A stretch of DNA of 39,321 bases. Origin: Streptomycetaceae bacterium. Lineage in GTDB: Bacteria; Actinomycetota; Actinomycetes; Nanopelagicales; Nanopelagicaceae. A model generated the notes under the pieces. It saw nothing but the letters and a program-made list of their open reading frames with translations, was not told where the DNA came from and ran no database searches. The translations under genes were made by a program, and so were the position numbers. Shown piece after piece: positions 19,438 to 27,765 of this stretch (its first letter is position 1; each line of letters opens with the position of its first letter). The stretch lies in NCBI GenBank assembly GCA_027488575.1, contig JAIYBJ010000025.1, forward strand, positions 1-39,321, written 5' to 3'.

Positions 19438-20778
19438 CTACCTCAATTCTTCTTCAACAACTTTGGCAAGTTTTTCTGCAATTTCTTTGGCGATGCTATC
19501 ACTTTGGGCTTCAACCATGACTCTAACGAGCGGTTCTGTACCGGATGCGCGCAAAAGAATCCGTCCAGCATCACCTAGTTCAGATTCGTATTTCGCAACT
19601 GCTGCACTAATTACAGTTGATGATTCGAGTTTGTCTTTGGCTACACCAGAGACATTTATCAATACCTGTGGGAAGCGTTGCATGATTGAAGATAACTCTT
19701 TGAGCGATTTCTTTGAACGTGCCATTTCGCATAGCAGTTGAAGCGCGGTAAGCAGACCATCGCCTGTACCAGAAAATTCACGCATAATGATATGGCCAGA
19801 TTGTTCGCCACCTAGCGTGTAATTATTTTCAAGCATATTTTCTAATACGTAACGATCTCCAACTGAAGTCTTTGCAACATTGATTCCGGCATCCTTCATT
19901 GCAATCAGAAAACCGAGGTTGCTCATTACAGTTGCTACAACGGTTGAATCCTTTAACTTTCCGCGCGATTTAAATCCTTGTGCCAAAATTGCCAATATAA
20001 AGTCACCATCGATTGTGTTGCCTTCAGCATCAATTGCTAAACAACGATCGGCATCTCCATCATGGGCAATTCCAATATCAGCTTTGTTCTTTATCACGGC
20101 TTCTCGTAGGAAATCCAAGTGGGTAGATCCAACGCCATCATTGATATTTAAGCCCGTTGGCGTATTGGCAATTGCAACAACTGTTGCGCCAGCTTTTTCC
20201 AGGGCCATTGGCGCAACAAATGATGCTGCCCCATGTGCGCAATCCACGACTACTTTTATTCCAGAAAGTGACGTATCAACGGTTTTTAAAAGGTGTGCGA
20301 TGTACTTATCGCGAGCGCCTGTATCTTCAATTATTCGACCCACATCTTTGCCAGTCGGGCGCTGCCAAGGTTCTCCCATGCGAGCTTCAATTGCAGCCTC
20401 AAGTGAATCAGCTAACTTTTCACCACCGCGTGCGAATAATTTAATTCCGTTATCTGGCGCTGGATTATGAGAAGCAGAAATCATTACGCCCAAATCAGCG
20501 CCCGTTTCGGCAACTAAGTATGCAATTGCAGGAGTTGGTAGAACACCGACTCGATACACATCGACGCCAGCACTAGTTAAACCAGCAACAACTGCAGCTT
20601 CTAGAAATTCACCGGATGCACGTGAATCTTGCCCAACAATTGCGTGTGGACGTTTACTTGTATCACCGAGTGATTCCACCAAAATATGCGCAGCAGCAAC
20701 TGCAACATCAAGTGCTAATTCAGCTGTGAGATCAACATTTGCTAAGCCACGAATTCCATCAGTGCCGAAAAGGGCCAC
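19438..20778 (-). CDS. glmM: phosphoglucosamine mutase
   Basis: Converts glucosamine-6-phosphate to glucosamine-1-phosphate. The 446-residue protein has LFGTDGIRG at the N-terminus, the phosphoserine loop ISASHNP (active Ser about 103), the metal loop DGDADR and the sugar-binding GEQSGH, plus [15 protein letters not shown] at the C-terminus. I chose GTG 20778 because GGAGG lies at 20787-20791, 8 bases upstream, and MALFGTDG is the family start; a TTG at 20793 would use that ribosome binding site as coding sequence. It is 27 bases downstream of rpsI, so it is probably on the rplM-rpsI message. Confidence 0.95.
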   Translation of the reverse strand: MALFGTDGIRGLANVDLTAELALDVAVAAAHILVESLGDTSKRPHAIVGQDSRASGEFLEAAVVAGLTSAGVDVYRVGVLPTPAIAYLVAETGADLGVMISASHNPAPDNGIKLFARGGEKLADSLEAAIEARMGEPWQRPTGKDVGRIIEDTGARDKYIAHLLKTVDTSLSGIKVVVDCAHGAASFVAPMALEKAGATVVAIANTPTGLNINDGVGSTHLDFLREAVIKNKADIGIAHDGDADRCLAIDAEGNTIDGDFILAILAQGFKSRGKLKDSTVVATVMSNLGFLIAMKDAGINVAKTSVGDRYVLENMLENNYTLGGEQSGHIIMREFSGTGDGLLTALQLLCEMARSKKSLKELSSIMQRFPQVLINVSGVAKDKLESSTVISAAVAKYESELGDAGRILLRASGTEPLVRVMVEAQSDSIAKEIAEKLAKVVEEELR

Positions 20779-20805
20779 GGAGATTGCCTCCAAATACGAT
20801 AGAAA

Positions 20806-21294
20806 TTAGCGCTTGCTGTATTGAGAACGCTTACGTGCCTTCTTAAGACCGTACTTCTTACGTTCGATCACACGAGCATCGCGTGAAAGGAATCCAGCTT
20901 TCTTAAGTGCTGGACGGTGTGCTTCTGCATCAATTTCATTAAGTGAACGTGCAACACCAAGACGAAGTGCGCCAGCTTGACCTGAAACTCCACCACCGTT
21001 GATACGAGCAAATACATCGTAAGAACCTTCAGCACCTACTGTGCGAAATGGTTCAGAGACTGATTGTTGGTGAACTTTGTTTGGGAAGTAATTCTCAAGA
21101 GTCTTTCCGTTAACAACCCAGCGACCTGTTCCTGGAACGAGTCGAACACGAGCAACAGCTTCTTTACGGCGACCTACTCCGGCGCCTGGTCCCTTAAGTG
21201 CTGGACGGTTAGTTGCTGCAGCTGGTGTTGCTGATGTGTACGAAGTTGGAATTTCGTTCTCATCTAGTTCGTCAACGAATGTGTTTTCAGACAT
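20806..21294 (-). CDS. rpsI: 30S ribosomal protein S9
   Basis: 162 residues. The conserved core starts at about residue 40 ([17 protein letters not shown]), and the C-terminus RKRSQYSKR is the tail that reaches the P-site tRNA. The acidic, Ala/Pro-containing N-terminal extension of about 38 residues is of a kind common in actinobacterial S9. It follows rplM, as in most bacteria, and precedes glmM. Confidence 0.96.
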   Translation of the reverse strand: MSENTFVDELDENEIPTSYTSATPAAATNRPALKGPGAGVGRRKEAVARVRLVPGTGRWVVNGKTLENYFPNKVHQQSVSEPFRTVGAEGSYDVFARINGGGVSGQAGALRLGVARSLNEIDAEAHRPALKKAGFLSRDARVIERKKYGLKKARKRSQYSKR

Positions 21295-21323
21295 GAATTA
21301 TGTTTCCCTTTTTTCTTCTTCGA

Positions 21324-21776
21324 TTACTTGACGATTTGTGAGACTTGATTGAATACGTATGGTTTAGGAGCTTGTGCAGCATGTGGATGTTCTGAACCTG
21401 CGTACACCTTGAGCTTTGCTGACATTGCACGGCCAAGTCGGTTCTTTGGCAACATTCCCTTGATCGCTTTTTCAACTGCGCGAGTTGGGTGCTTTTCCAT
21501 CAATTCGCCGTACACAGTTGAAGTTAAACCACCTGGGAAACCAGAGTGCATGTGTGAAAACTTTTGCTTAGCTTTTTGTCCTGAGAGCGCAACTTTTTCA
21601 GCATTGATCACAATGACGAAATCGCCCATATCCATGTGAGGTGCGAATGTTGCTTTGTGCTTTCCGCGAAGAAGAACTGCAGCGTGACTTGCAAGACGTC
21701 CTAGAACGACATCTTGTGCGTCGATGATGTGCCAATTACGCACTGCATCGCCAGCCTTTGGACTATATGTACGCAT
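21324..21776 (-). CDS. rplM: 50S ribosomal protein L13
   Basis: 150 residues starting [10 protein letters not shown], the standard actinobacterial L13 N-terminus, with the core [20 protein letters not shown] and [13 protein letters not shown] prefer ATG 21776 on homology; a GTG three codons upstream (21785) is in frame. First gene of the rplM-rpsI-glmM-glmS run, behind the promoter at 21849-21877. Confidence 0.95.
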   Translation of the reverse strand: MRTYSPKAGDAVRNWHIIDAQDVVLGRLASHAAVLLRGKHKATFAPHMDMGDFVIVINAEKVALSGQKAKQKFSHMHSGFPGGLTSTVYGELMEKHPTRAVEKAIKGMLPKNRLGRAMSAKLKVYAGSEHPHAAQAPKPYVFNQVSQIVK

Positions 21777-21848
21777 GCTCTTCACTTCTCTCTTTTTAAA
21801 TTACTTTGAATCTGGTGTTCTGCGCCCTTGAAAAGGAGCAAGAGGTAA

Positions 21849-21877
21849 AGGGTACCTGCGCGCTCGCGTAGGGTCAA
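21849..21877 (-). promoter_or_regulatory. candidate rplM-rpsI-glmMS promoter
   Basis: On the minus strand TTGACC (21872-21877) and TACCCT (21849-21854) are 17 bases apart, matching the actinobacterial TTGAC / TAnnnT pattern. It lies in the 165-base gap between truA and rplM, about 70 bases upstream of rplM. The same gap contains an imperfect inverted repeat just after truA, with no U-tract. Confidence 0.5.
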
Positions 21878-21950
21878 AATGGCCTTTTTCCCCATATTCA
21901 ATGCTCAGAATCGGGCCCTGACAGGGGTGAAAAGGGGCGAATCTGAAGAG

Positions 21951-22787
21951 TTAATTGTTCTCTTCGTTTCGACGAGCAATTGTCTTTTTCGCTCGCTCCA
22001 ACAGCTCGGCATCATCTGGATAATCCACTTGATACAGCGTTAAACCACGACTAGGAAACACAAGTGAGTCAGAAACTCGTTCTTTGTTATTTAAAACGCC
22101 CACAATCCACTCAGGATCAAAGCGTCCATCGGCTACGCACACAACTGCGCCAACAAGATTTCGTACCATTGAATAACAAAAAGCATCAGCAACAATGTCT
22201 GCTACAAGAAAACCTTCGGGGCTACGTTTCCATTCGTACTTTTCTAAGGTGCGAATAGTTGTTGCTCCTTCACGGTACTTGCAGAAAGCAGCAAAATCAT
22301 GTTCTCCCAAGAGCAAGGCACTTGTTTTATTCATGACATCACAATCGAGTGGTCGATACCAGGATGAGACATCTAGTCGATCAAGTGGATCTAAGACTTT
22401 GTTATCGTCCAAAATTTTGTAGCGGTAGTACCGACGAAGGGCCGAAAAGCGTGCGTGAAAAGCTTCGGGTGCAATTGAAATATTGTGGATACGAATATCT
22501 TCATCAAGTAATCGATTGAGTTTGTAAACCAAATCATCAAGGCCAAGTGTTTCTGGAAGATCCACATGAATTACTTGCCCAGTTGCGTGAACTCCAGCAT
22601 CAGTGCGCCCAGCAACAATTGTCTCCGGAGTAATCTGCGAAACTGTCGCGAGTGCTTGCTCTACACACTCTTGAACCGTGCGGCGATCTGGTTGTTTCGC
22701 CCATCCCGCAAAGTTGCTACCGTCATAAGCTAAATCGATTCGTAAACGACGAAACCCACTCTCGGGATAGAGAGTGGGTTCTGTCAT
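21951..22787 (-). CDS. truA: tRNA pseudouridine(38-40) synthase
   Basis: Modifies U38-U40 in the anticodon stem of many tRNAs. The 278 residues begin the fold at about 14 (LRIDLAYDGSNFAGWA), hold the catalytic Asp63 in AGRTDAGVHATGQV, RYYRYKI, and the C-terminal half FCYSMVRNLVGAVV. ATG 22787 is the only start codon before the conserved core. Its first codons form an 11-bp hairpin (22753-22780). It lies 21 bases after rplQ. Confidence 0.95.
   Translation of the reverse strand: MTEPTLYPESGFRRLRIDLAYDGSNFAGWAKQPDRRTVQECVEQALATVSQITPETIVAGRTDAGVHATGQVIHVDLPETLGLDDLVYKLNRLLDEDIRIHNISIAPEAFHARFSALRRYYRYKILDDNKVLDPLDRLDVSSWYRPLDCDVMNKTSALLLGEHDFAAFCKYREGATTIRTLEKYEWKRSPEGFLVADIVADAFCYSMVRNLVGAVVCVADGRFDPEWIVGVLNNKERVSDSLVFPSRGLTLYQVDYPDDAELLERAKKTIARRNEENN
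22753..22780 (-). other. terminator-like hairpin within the first codons of truA
   Basis: A perfect 11-bp inverted repeat AACCCACTCTC (22753-22763) / GAGAGTGGGTT (22770-22780) has a 6-base loop. On the minus-strand transcript it starts 7 bases after the A of the truA ATG and is followed by only a short T-rich stretch (TTTCGTCGTTTA). It could act as the end of the alpha operon, as an attenuator, or as a translational brake on truA. Confidence 0.6.
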
Positions 22788-22808
22788 AAGAGTAAAGAAA
22801 GCTAGTGC

Positions 22809-23174
22809 TTAGTTATCTTTCTCAGTTAAAACTTCAATGACCGCCATAGGTGCGTTATCGCCCTTGCGTGGTCCGATCTTTGTAATACGTGTATATCCAC
22901 CATTGCGTGAAACAAAGCGTGGACCAATTTCAGTAAACAAAGTATGTACAACGCCCTTGTTTGCAATTGTTGCCATTACTTGGCGACGAGCTGCAAGGTC
23001 ACCCTTTTTTGCAAAGGTAATTAACTTTTCAGCAAGTGGACGAAGACGCTTCGCCTTTGCTTCTGTAGTTGTGATCTTTCCGTGCTCGAACAATTGCTCT
23101 GCAAGTGTTCCTAGGATTAGACGCTCGTGTGATGGGCCACTGCCCAGACGAGGACCTTTAGTTGGTTTTGGCAT
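22809..23174 (-). CDS. rplQ: 50S ribosomal protein L17
   Basis: 121 residues, with the family start [21 protein letters not shown] and the [17 protein letters not shown] helix. The C-terminal part [19 protein letters not shown] is the bacterial L17 end. Lies 12 bases after rpoA and closes the alpha operon. Confidence 0.97.
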   Translation of the reverse strand: MPKPTKGPRLGSGPSHERLILGTLAEQLFEHGKITTTEAKAKRLRPLAEKLITFAKKGDLAARRQVMATIANKGVVHTLFTEIGPRFVSRNGGYTRITKIGPRKGDNAPMAVIEVLTEKDN

Positions 23175-23186
23175 GAGTTATTTCTC

Positions 23187-24200
23187 CTAGGCCTGATCTG
23201 CATCGACGAAATCATCATCGACTGATGCGTTGTAGTTTTGGTGCTTCGTTGGATCAAATCCAGCTGGGCTGTCCTTCATAGACATTCCCATTGAGACAAG
23301 CTTTGCCTTGACCTCATCGATGGACTTTGAACCAAAGTTGCGGATATCTAGAAGGTCAGCTTCTGAACGGTTAACTAGTTCACCGACAGTGTGAATACCT
23401 TCACGCTTTAAGCAGTTGTAAGAACGAACTGTGAGATCAAGATCTTCAATTGGAAGAGCAAGGTCAGCAGCTAGAGCTGCATCCATTACGGATGGTCCCA
23501 TTTCAATTCCTTCTGCATCAACGTTTAGTTCGCGAGCAAGACCAAAGAGTTCAACAAGTGTCTTACCAGCTGATGCAACAGCATCGCGTGGCTTCATTGA
23601 TGGCTTTGTTTCTACATCAACAACAAGACGATCGAAGTCTGTGCGCTGTTCAACGCGGGTTGCTTCAACCTTGTAAGTGACCTTTAGTACTGGTGAATAA
23701 ATTGAGTCAACAGGAATGCGACCAATTTCCGCTCCTGCTTGCTTGTTCTGAACAGCAGTTACGTAACCACGGCCGCGCTCTACTGTGAGCTCGATTTCGA
23801 GGTTAGCTTTTCCATTAAGAGTTGCGAGGTGTAGCTCTGGGTTGTGAACTGCAACGCCTGTTGGCACAGCAATATCTGCTCCAGTAACTGATCCTGCACC
23901 AGATTTGCGAATGTAGAGAACGCTTGGTTCATCGTTATCTGATGAAAGAACAAGGTTCTTGATATTCAAAACAATATCGGTGAGATCTTCTTTTACACCT
24001 TCAAGAGTTGTGAACTCGTGGAGTGCTCCAGCAACGCGGATGCTTGTCACTGCTGCACCTGGAATAGATGAAAGCAATGTACGGCGCATGCTGTTGCCGA
24101 GGGTGTAACCAAAACCTGGTTCTAGCGGTTCAATAATGAATCGTGAACGGTTTTCGGATACTACTTCTTCACTGAGGGTGGGACGTTGTGCAATTAGCAC
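23187..24200 (-). CDS. rpoA: RNA polymerase alpha subunit
   Basis: 337 residues. The N-terminal dimerisation domain holds [30 protein letters not shown]-type sequence (about 21-50), and the C-terminal domain has [20 protein letters not shown] and [15 protein letters not shown], which bind UP-element DNA and activators. The start is GTG 24200 with AGAGGAG a few bases upstream. A 105-base gap with a strong hairpin separates it from rpsD. Confidence 0.98.
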   Translation of the reverse strand: MLIAQRPTLSEEVVSENRSRFIIEPLEPGFGYTLGNSMRRTLLSSIPGAAVTSIRVAGALHEFTTLEGVKEDLTDIVLNIKNLVLSSDNDEPSVLYIRKSGAGSVTGADIAVPTGVAVHNPELHLATLNGKANLEIELTVERGRGYVTAVQNKQAGAEIGRIPVDSIYSPVLKVTYKVEATRVEQRTDFDRLVVDVETKPSMKPRDAVASAGKTLVELFGLARELNVDAEGIEMGPSVMDAALAADLALPIEDLDLTVRSYNCLKREGIHTVGELVNRSEADLLDIRNFGSKSIDEVKAKLVSMGMSMKDSPAGFDPTKHQNYNASVDDDFVDADQA

Positions 24201-24269
24201 TGTTGCTCCTCTTTCTTCTCTCGGAGAACCTCTATTTGATCTCCTGTTTGGTACTGCGTTCGTGCGGAT

Positions 24270-24296
24270 GTTTAACGACCAGGGGGGTCATTAAAC
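24270..24296 (-). other. RNA hairpin between rpsD and rpoA
   Basis: On the minus-strand RNA GUUUAAUGACC pairs with GGUCGUUAAAC over 11 bp, including one U-G wobble, around a 5-base CCCCU loop. On the plus strand the same position would be a C-A mismatch, so the structure is best as minus-strand RNA. It starts 10 bases after the rpsD stop and is not followed by a U-tract. It may be an attenuator, an RNA processing site or a ribosomal-protein binding site. Confidence 0.6.
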
Positions 24297-24305
24297 TTTT
24301 AAAAA

Positions 24306-24932
24306 TTACTTGGAATAAAGTTCAACGATCAACTGCTCTTGAATTTGAGTGTCGATAACCGCGCGAGCAGGAACTGAGTGAATGATGATGCGCATTTGCG
24401 AACCAACAACCTCCATCCATGCTGGAACAGCTTTCTCACCAAGTTCAGCACTTGCCACGATAAATGGTGTGAGATCGAGTGACTTAGGAAGAACATCAAT
24501 GATGTCCATCGCTGAGACGCGATATGAAGGAATGTTTACCTTCTTGCCATTAACAATGAAGTGTCCGTGACGAACTAGTTGACGTGCCATGTCGCGGCTC
24601 TTTGCAAAGCCTGCGCGGAAGACGACGTTATCTAGACGTGTTTCAAGAAGTACAAGAAGGTTTTCAGCAGTCTTGCCTTGCTTACGGTTTGCTTCTTCGT
24701 AATATCCACGGAATTGCTTTTCAAGAACACCGTAAATACGTGCGCACTTTTGCTTTTCGCGCATCTGTAATAGGTACTCAGATTCCTTGGCACGGCCACG
24801 ACCATGTTGTCCTGGTGGATATGGGCGTGATTCGATCGGACACTTTGGTCCATCGCACTTAGATCCCTTAAGGAATAGTTTTACTTTTTCGCGACGGCAA
24901 CGCTTGCAGTCTGCTCCGGTATAACGAGCCAT
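24306..24932 (-). CDS. rpsD: 30S ribosomal protein S4 (zinc-binding form)
   Basis: 208 residues. The N-terminal zinc knuckle has Cys9, Cys12, Cys26 and Cys31 (the C+ form), followed by RPYPPGQHGRGR and the S4 RNA-binding domain (RLDNVVFRAGFAKSRDMARQ at about 97-116). S4 nucleates 30S assembly and in other bacteria represses its own operon. It lies 13 bases after rpsK. Confidence 0.97.
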   Translation of the reverse strand: MARYTGADCKRCRREKVKLFLKGSKCDGPKCPIESRPYPPGQHGRGRAKESEYLLQMREKQKCARIYGVLEKQFRGYYEEANRKQGKTAENLLVLLETRLDNVVFRAGFAKSRDMARQLVRHGHFIVNGKKVNIPSYRVSAMDIIDVLPKSLDLTPFIVASAELGEKAVPAWMEVVGSQMRIIIHSVPARAVIDTQIQEQLIVELYSK

Positions 24933-24945
24933 TTTCTATTCCTCC

Positions 24946-25365
24946 TTAAACTCGACGTGGTTTGGTTGGGCGGCAGCCATTGTGTGGAGCAGGTGTTACA
25001 TCAGAGATGGCACCAACTTCCAAACCAGCTGCTTGCAATGAACGGATTGCAGTTTCGCGTCCTGAACCAGGACCCTTAACGAAAACATCAACTTTCTTAA
25101 GTCCGTGCTCTTGCGCGCGACGAGCTGCTGCTTCTGCTGCGAGCTGCGCTGCGAATGGAGTGGACTTACGAGAACCCTTGAAACCAACTTGGCCAGATGA
25201 AGCCCAAGAGATAACAGCGCCTGTTGTGTCAGTAATAGAGATGATCGTGTTATTGAAAGTGCTCTTAATGTAAGCATTTCCAACAGCAACATTCTTCTTT
25301 TCTTTCTTACGCATTTTGACTTTGCCCTTTACTGGAGCAGCAGTCTTTGCTTTAGGAGCGGCCAT
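24946..25365 (-). CDS. rpsK: 30S ribosomal protein S11
   Basis: 139 residues with a basic Ala/Lys-rich N-terminus, then [21 protein letters not shown] and [18 protein letters not shown], and the C-terminal [18 protein letters not shown] typical of S11. It shares one base with rpsM (TAATG overlap), so translation is coupled. Confidence 0.97.
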   Translation of the reverse strand: MAAPKAKTAAPVKGKVKMRKKEKKNVAVGNAYIKSTFNNTIISITDTTGAVISWASSGQVGFKGSRKSTPFAAQLAAEAAARRAQEHGLKKVDVFVKGPGSGRETAIRSLQAAGLEVGAISDVTPAPHNGCRPTKPRRV

Positions 25366-25742
25366 TACTTAGTCACCTTCTTCTTACCTGCAATTGCTTT
25401 ACGTGGACCCTTACGAGTACGTGCATTTGTATGTGTGCGCTGACCACGAACAGGAAGTCCCTTGCGGTGACGAATGCCTTGGTAGCTTTGAATTTCAACT
25501 TTGCGACGGATGTCACCGGAGATTTCACGGCGAAGATCGCCTTCAATCTTGAAGTTTGCCTCAATGTATTCGCGAAGCTTTGCAAGCTCAGGCTCTTGAA
25601 GATCCTTTACGCGAGTATCAGGACTGATACCAGTTGCGGCTAATGTTTTTTGGGAACGGGTTAAACCCATTCCGAAGATATAGGTAAGTGCAACCTCTAC
25701 GCGCTTTTCGCGCGGAAGATCGACACCAACAAGACGTGCCAT
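25365..25742 (-). CDS. rpsM: 30S ribosomal protein S13
   Basis: 125 residues: N-terminal [24 protein letters not shown]-type opening, the helix-two-turn-helix region, and the basic tail [18 protein letters not shown] that reaches the P-site tRNA. No good Shine-Dalgarno sequence is next to ATG 25742; a GGAGG lies about 30 bases upstream inside a hairpin of the structured leader. Confidence 0.97.
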   Translation of the reverse strand: MARLVGVDLPREKRVEVALTYIFGMGLTRSQKTLAATGISPDTRVKDLQEPELAKLREYIEANFKIEGDLRREISGDIRRKVEIQSYQGIRHRKGLPVRGQRTHTNARTRKGPRKAIAGKKKVTK

Positions 25743-25862
25743 GTGTTTGCCATTTCTTTAATCCGGAAGGTCCTCCGCCATGCTGTTCTCTGGCCTACCG
25801 GTCCAGAGGTCTTTGTTAATTTCTTAACAAAGTCGCATAGCGCGTTTGTTCGCTACAGAGAT
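25743..25862 (-). promoter_or_regulatory. structured leader between rpmJ and rpsM
   Basis: This 120-base spacer is long for this window and can form three hairpins on minus-strand RNA: a perfect 9-bp stem CUUUGUUAA/UUAACAAAG with a GAAA loop (25811-25832); a 6-bp stem CUCUGG/CCAGAG (25788-25808); and a short stem around GGAGG and CUUCC (about 25763-25777). A 7-codon frame (ATG to TAA, 25781-25758) with product MAEDLPD lies across the last stem. In E. coli S4 represses its operon by binding the leader in front of rpsM; an analogous role here is possible but unproven. Confidence 0.5.
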
Positions 25863-25976
25863 TTATCCCTGACGTTGTTTGTGTCGCAAGTTTTCGCAGA
25901 TAACCATGACACGACCTTTGCGTCGAATGACTTTGCACTTATCGCAAATCTTCTTAACGCTTGGTTGTACCTTCAT
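25863..25976 (-). CDS. rpmJ: 50S ribosomal protein L36 (zinc-binding form)
   Basis: A 37-residue gene I translated by hand. [17 protein letters not shown] is the standard L36 opening, and the zinc ligands Cys11, Cys14, Cys27 and His32 are all present (C+ form). It lies 15 bases after infA and before the rpsM leader, the usual infA-rpmJ-rpsM order. Confidence 0.97.
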   Translation of the reverse strand: MKVQPSVKKICDKCKVIRRKGRVMVICENLRHKQRQG

Positions 25977-25991
25977 TATTACTGCTCCTAA

Positions 25992-26213
25992 TTACTTGTG
26001 ACGGAAAACAATTCGACCTCGGGTGAGGTCATATGGACTTAATTCAACGATGACACGATCACCAGGCAAAATACGAATGTAGTTCTTTCGCATTTTTCCG
26101 CTGATGTGCCCAAGAATTTTGTGCCCATTCGTTAGCTCCACGCGAAACATCGCGTTAGGTAGCGCTTCAGCAACAGTGCCTTCGATTTCGATTGCACCAT
26201 CTTTACTAGCCAA
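25992..26213 (-). CDS. infA: translation initiation factor IF-1
   Basis: S1-like OB-fold protein that binds the A site during initiation. From TTG 26213 the product is 73 residues ([14 protein letters not shown]), exactly the usual IF-1 length and start; the core [20 protein letters not shown] and the end [15 protein letters not shown] are near-invariant. The frame is open to ATG 26237 (8 more residues) and GTG 26330 (39 more), which have no family support or Shine-Dalgarno sequence. A partial one (AAGTAGGT) precedes the TTG. Confidence 0.95.
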   Translation of the reverse strand: MASKDGAIEIEGTVAEALPNAMFRVELTNGHKILGHISGKMRKNYIRILPGDRVIVELSPYDLTRGRIVFRHK

Positions 26214-26375
26214 ACGTGTACCTACTTCTCTATTCATGCATGGAGTGCGAAGGTGCAGTCTAAAGCCAGTCACCCGCTGAAGGGAAATCGGGGTTATACC
26301 CCTACTTTGGCCAGATTTCTCGCTATCCACACGTAGATTTTTGGAGATTTATGGGGCAAATCAGCCTAGGCAGGC
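26214..26375 (-). promoter_or_regulatory. map-infA spacer, possible weak terminator and infA promoter region
   Basis: A 162-base gap. A 5-bp stem AGCCT/AGGCT with a 4-base loop (26363-26376) overlaps the map stop and could be a weak terminator. Further on the minus strand GGGGTATAACCCC (about 26291-26303) contains TATAAC, a possible -10, but no matching -35 is evident. A separate promoter for infA-rpmJ-alpha genes is plausible, not shown. Confidence 0.3.
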
Positions 26376-27188
26376 TTAGGAGAGAAGATCCGAGACCTCC
26401 ACGCCGAGGCTAGATAGCTTGGCCCGGCCCCCATCGATTGCCGTGAGAACAAATGGTTTTCCATCAGGTGCGATTGCATATGAGTTTTCAAAGTGTGCAC
26501 CGCGGGACTGATCTTGAGAAACAACTGTCCACTCATCTGCAAGGACGCGAGTCTTTGCAGTACCGCGAGTAATCATCGGTTCGATTGCTAATGCAAATCC
26601 TGGAACTATTTCTGGACCATTTCCTGCCTTACCAAAGTTAAGTACATGTGGTTCTTGGTGCATCTCTGTACCAATTCCGTGTCCACCGTACTCCTGCAAA
26701 ATTCCATAACGTCCTTGTGAATTAATGTATTGCTCAATTGCATAGCCGATATCGCTAAGACGTGCACCAGATTTTCCAGCAGCAATACCCCGCCACATAG
26801 ATTCTTCGCAGACATCTAACATCTTTTGATCTTCAGGATCGGCTTGACCCACGATTACTGAAAACGCTGCATCTCCGTGCCAACCATCAATAATCGCACC
26901 GCAATCGATTGAGACAACGTCGCCATCTTCGATTATGCGATCACCCGGAATGCCGTGAACAATTTCATCATTGAGTGAGATGCAAATAGTTGCGGGATAG
27001 CCGTGATAACCCTTGAAGTTAGAGGTCGCACCACCGCGCTTAATATTTGCTGCAGCAATTGCATCTAGTGCATCTGTGCGCATTCCAACTTTGATGGATT
27101 CGCGCATTAAATCCAATGTTTGCCCGACTAATAATCCGGCACGACGCATCGTCTTTAATTGCTCTAACGTCTTGATTTGAATTGCCAT
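26376..27188 (-). CDS. map: methionine aminopeptidase, type I
   Basis: Removes N-terminal Met from new proteins. The 270 residues carry the full dinuclear metal set: Asp95 and Asp106 (SIDCG...HGDAA), His170 (GGHGIG), Glu203 (AIEPM) and Glu234 (HFENS), plus the substrate His in HQEPH. No zinc-finger N-terminal extension. It is 10 bases after adk. Confidence 0.97.
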   Translation of the reverse strand: MAIQIKTLEQLKTMRRAGLLVGQTLDLMRESIKVGMRTDALDAIAAANIKRGGATSNFKGYHGYPATICISLNDEIVHGIPGDRIIEDGDVVSIDCGAIIDGWHGDAAFSVIVGQADPEDQKMLDVCEESMWRGIAAGKSGARLSDIGYAIEQYINSQGRYGILQEYGGHGIGTEMHQEPHVLNFGKAGNGPEIVPGFALAIEPMITRGTAKTRVLADEWTVVSQDQSRGAHFENSYAIAPDGKPFVLTAIDGGRAKLSSLGVEVSDLLS

Positions 27189-27198
27189 TACGTACTAC

Positions 27199-27765
27199 TT
27201 ATTTGTTGCCAAGTGCTGCAATTGCACGCTTTGTGATTTCATCTACCGCACCTGTGGCGCTAATTGTGATGAGTGATCCTTCGGTGCGGTAATAATCAAT
27301 AATCGGTGCGGTTTGATCGTGATAAACCTTGAGGCGATGAACAATTACTTCTTCGGCATCATCTGCACGTGATTCAACGCTTCTGCGATTATTCAAACGA
27401 GAGATGATTTCTGAATCATCGATTTGAAGTTCTAGAACAGCATCAAGTGGTGTCTTTTTCTCGGTTAAAACAGCTGAGAGAACTTGTGCCTGTGCCACAT
27501 TTCGTGGGAAACCATCTAACAAAAAGCCATGTGCTGTATCTGCATGAGTAAGACGATCTTTGACCATCTCATTTGTAACTGAGTCTGGAACAAGTTCGCC
27601 AGCATCCATAAATTTTTGCGCTTCAACACCAAGCGGTGTGCCAGCTTTCAAATTAGCGCGAAAAATATCGCCAGTTGAAATGTGTGGAATTGAGTAGTGC
27701 TCGGAGAGGAATTGTGCCTGCGTACCTTTGCCCGCACCTGGTGGTCCAACCAGGACTAAACGCAT
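27199..27765 (-). CDS. adk: adenylate kinase, short-lid form
   Basis: Interconverts ATP + AMP and 2 ADP. The 188-residue protein has the P-loop GPPGAGKGT (7-15), STGDIFR AMP-binding segment, LLDGFPRN (about 82-89) and the lid start NNRRSVESRADD. The lid is the short version without the Cys4 zinc domain, as usual in actinobacteria. ATG 27765 shares its A with the secY stop. Confidence 0.97.
   Translation of the reverse strand: MRLVLVGPPGAGKGTQAQFLSEHYSIPHISTGDIFRANLKAGTPLGVEAQKFMDAGELVPDSVTNEMVKDRLTHADTAHGFLLDGFPRNVAQAQVLSAVLTEKKTPLDAVLELQIDDSEIISRLNNRRSVESRADDAEEVIVHRLKVYHDQTAPIIDYYRTEGSLITISATGAVDEITKRAIAALGNK

Noticed and set aside
19880-20470. 196-codon plus-strand frame opposite glmM
   Set aside because: Composition typical of an antisense shadow; glmM on the minus strand is unambiguous.
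26291-26303. GGGGTATAACCCC palindrome as a protein operator
   Set aside because: A single short palindrome without a second copy or matching -35 element; kept only as a possible -10 region.
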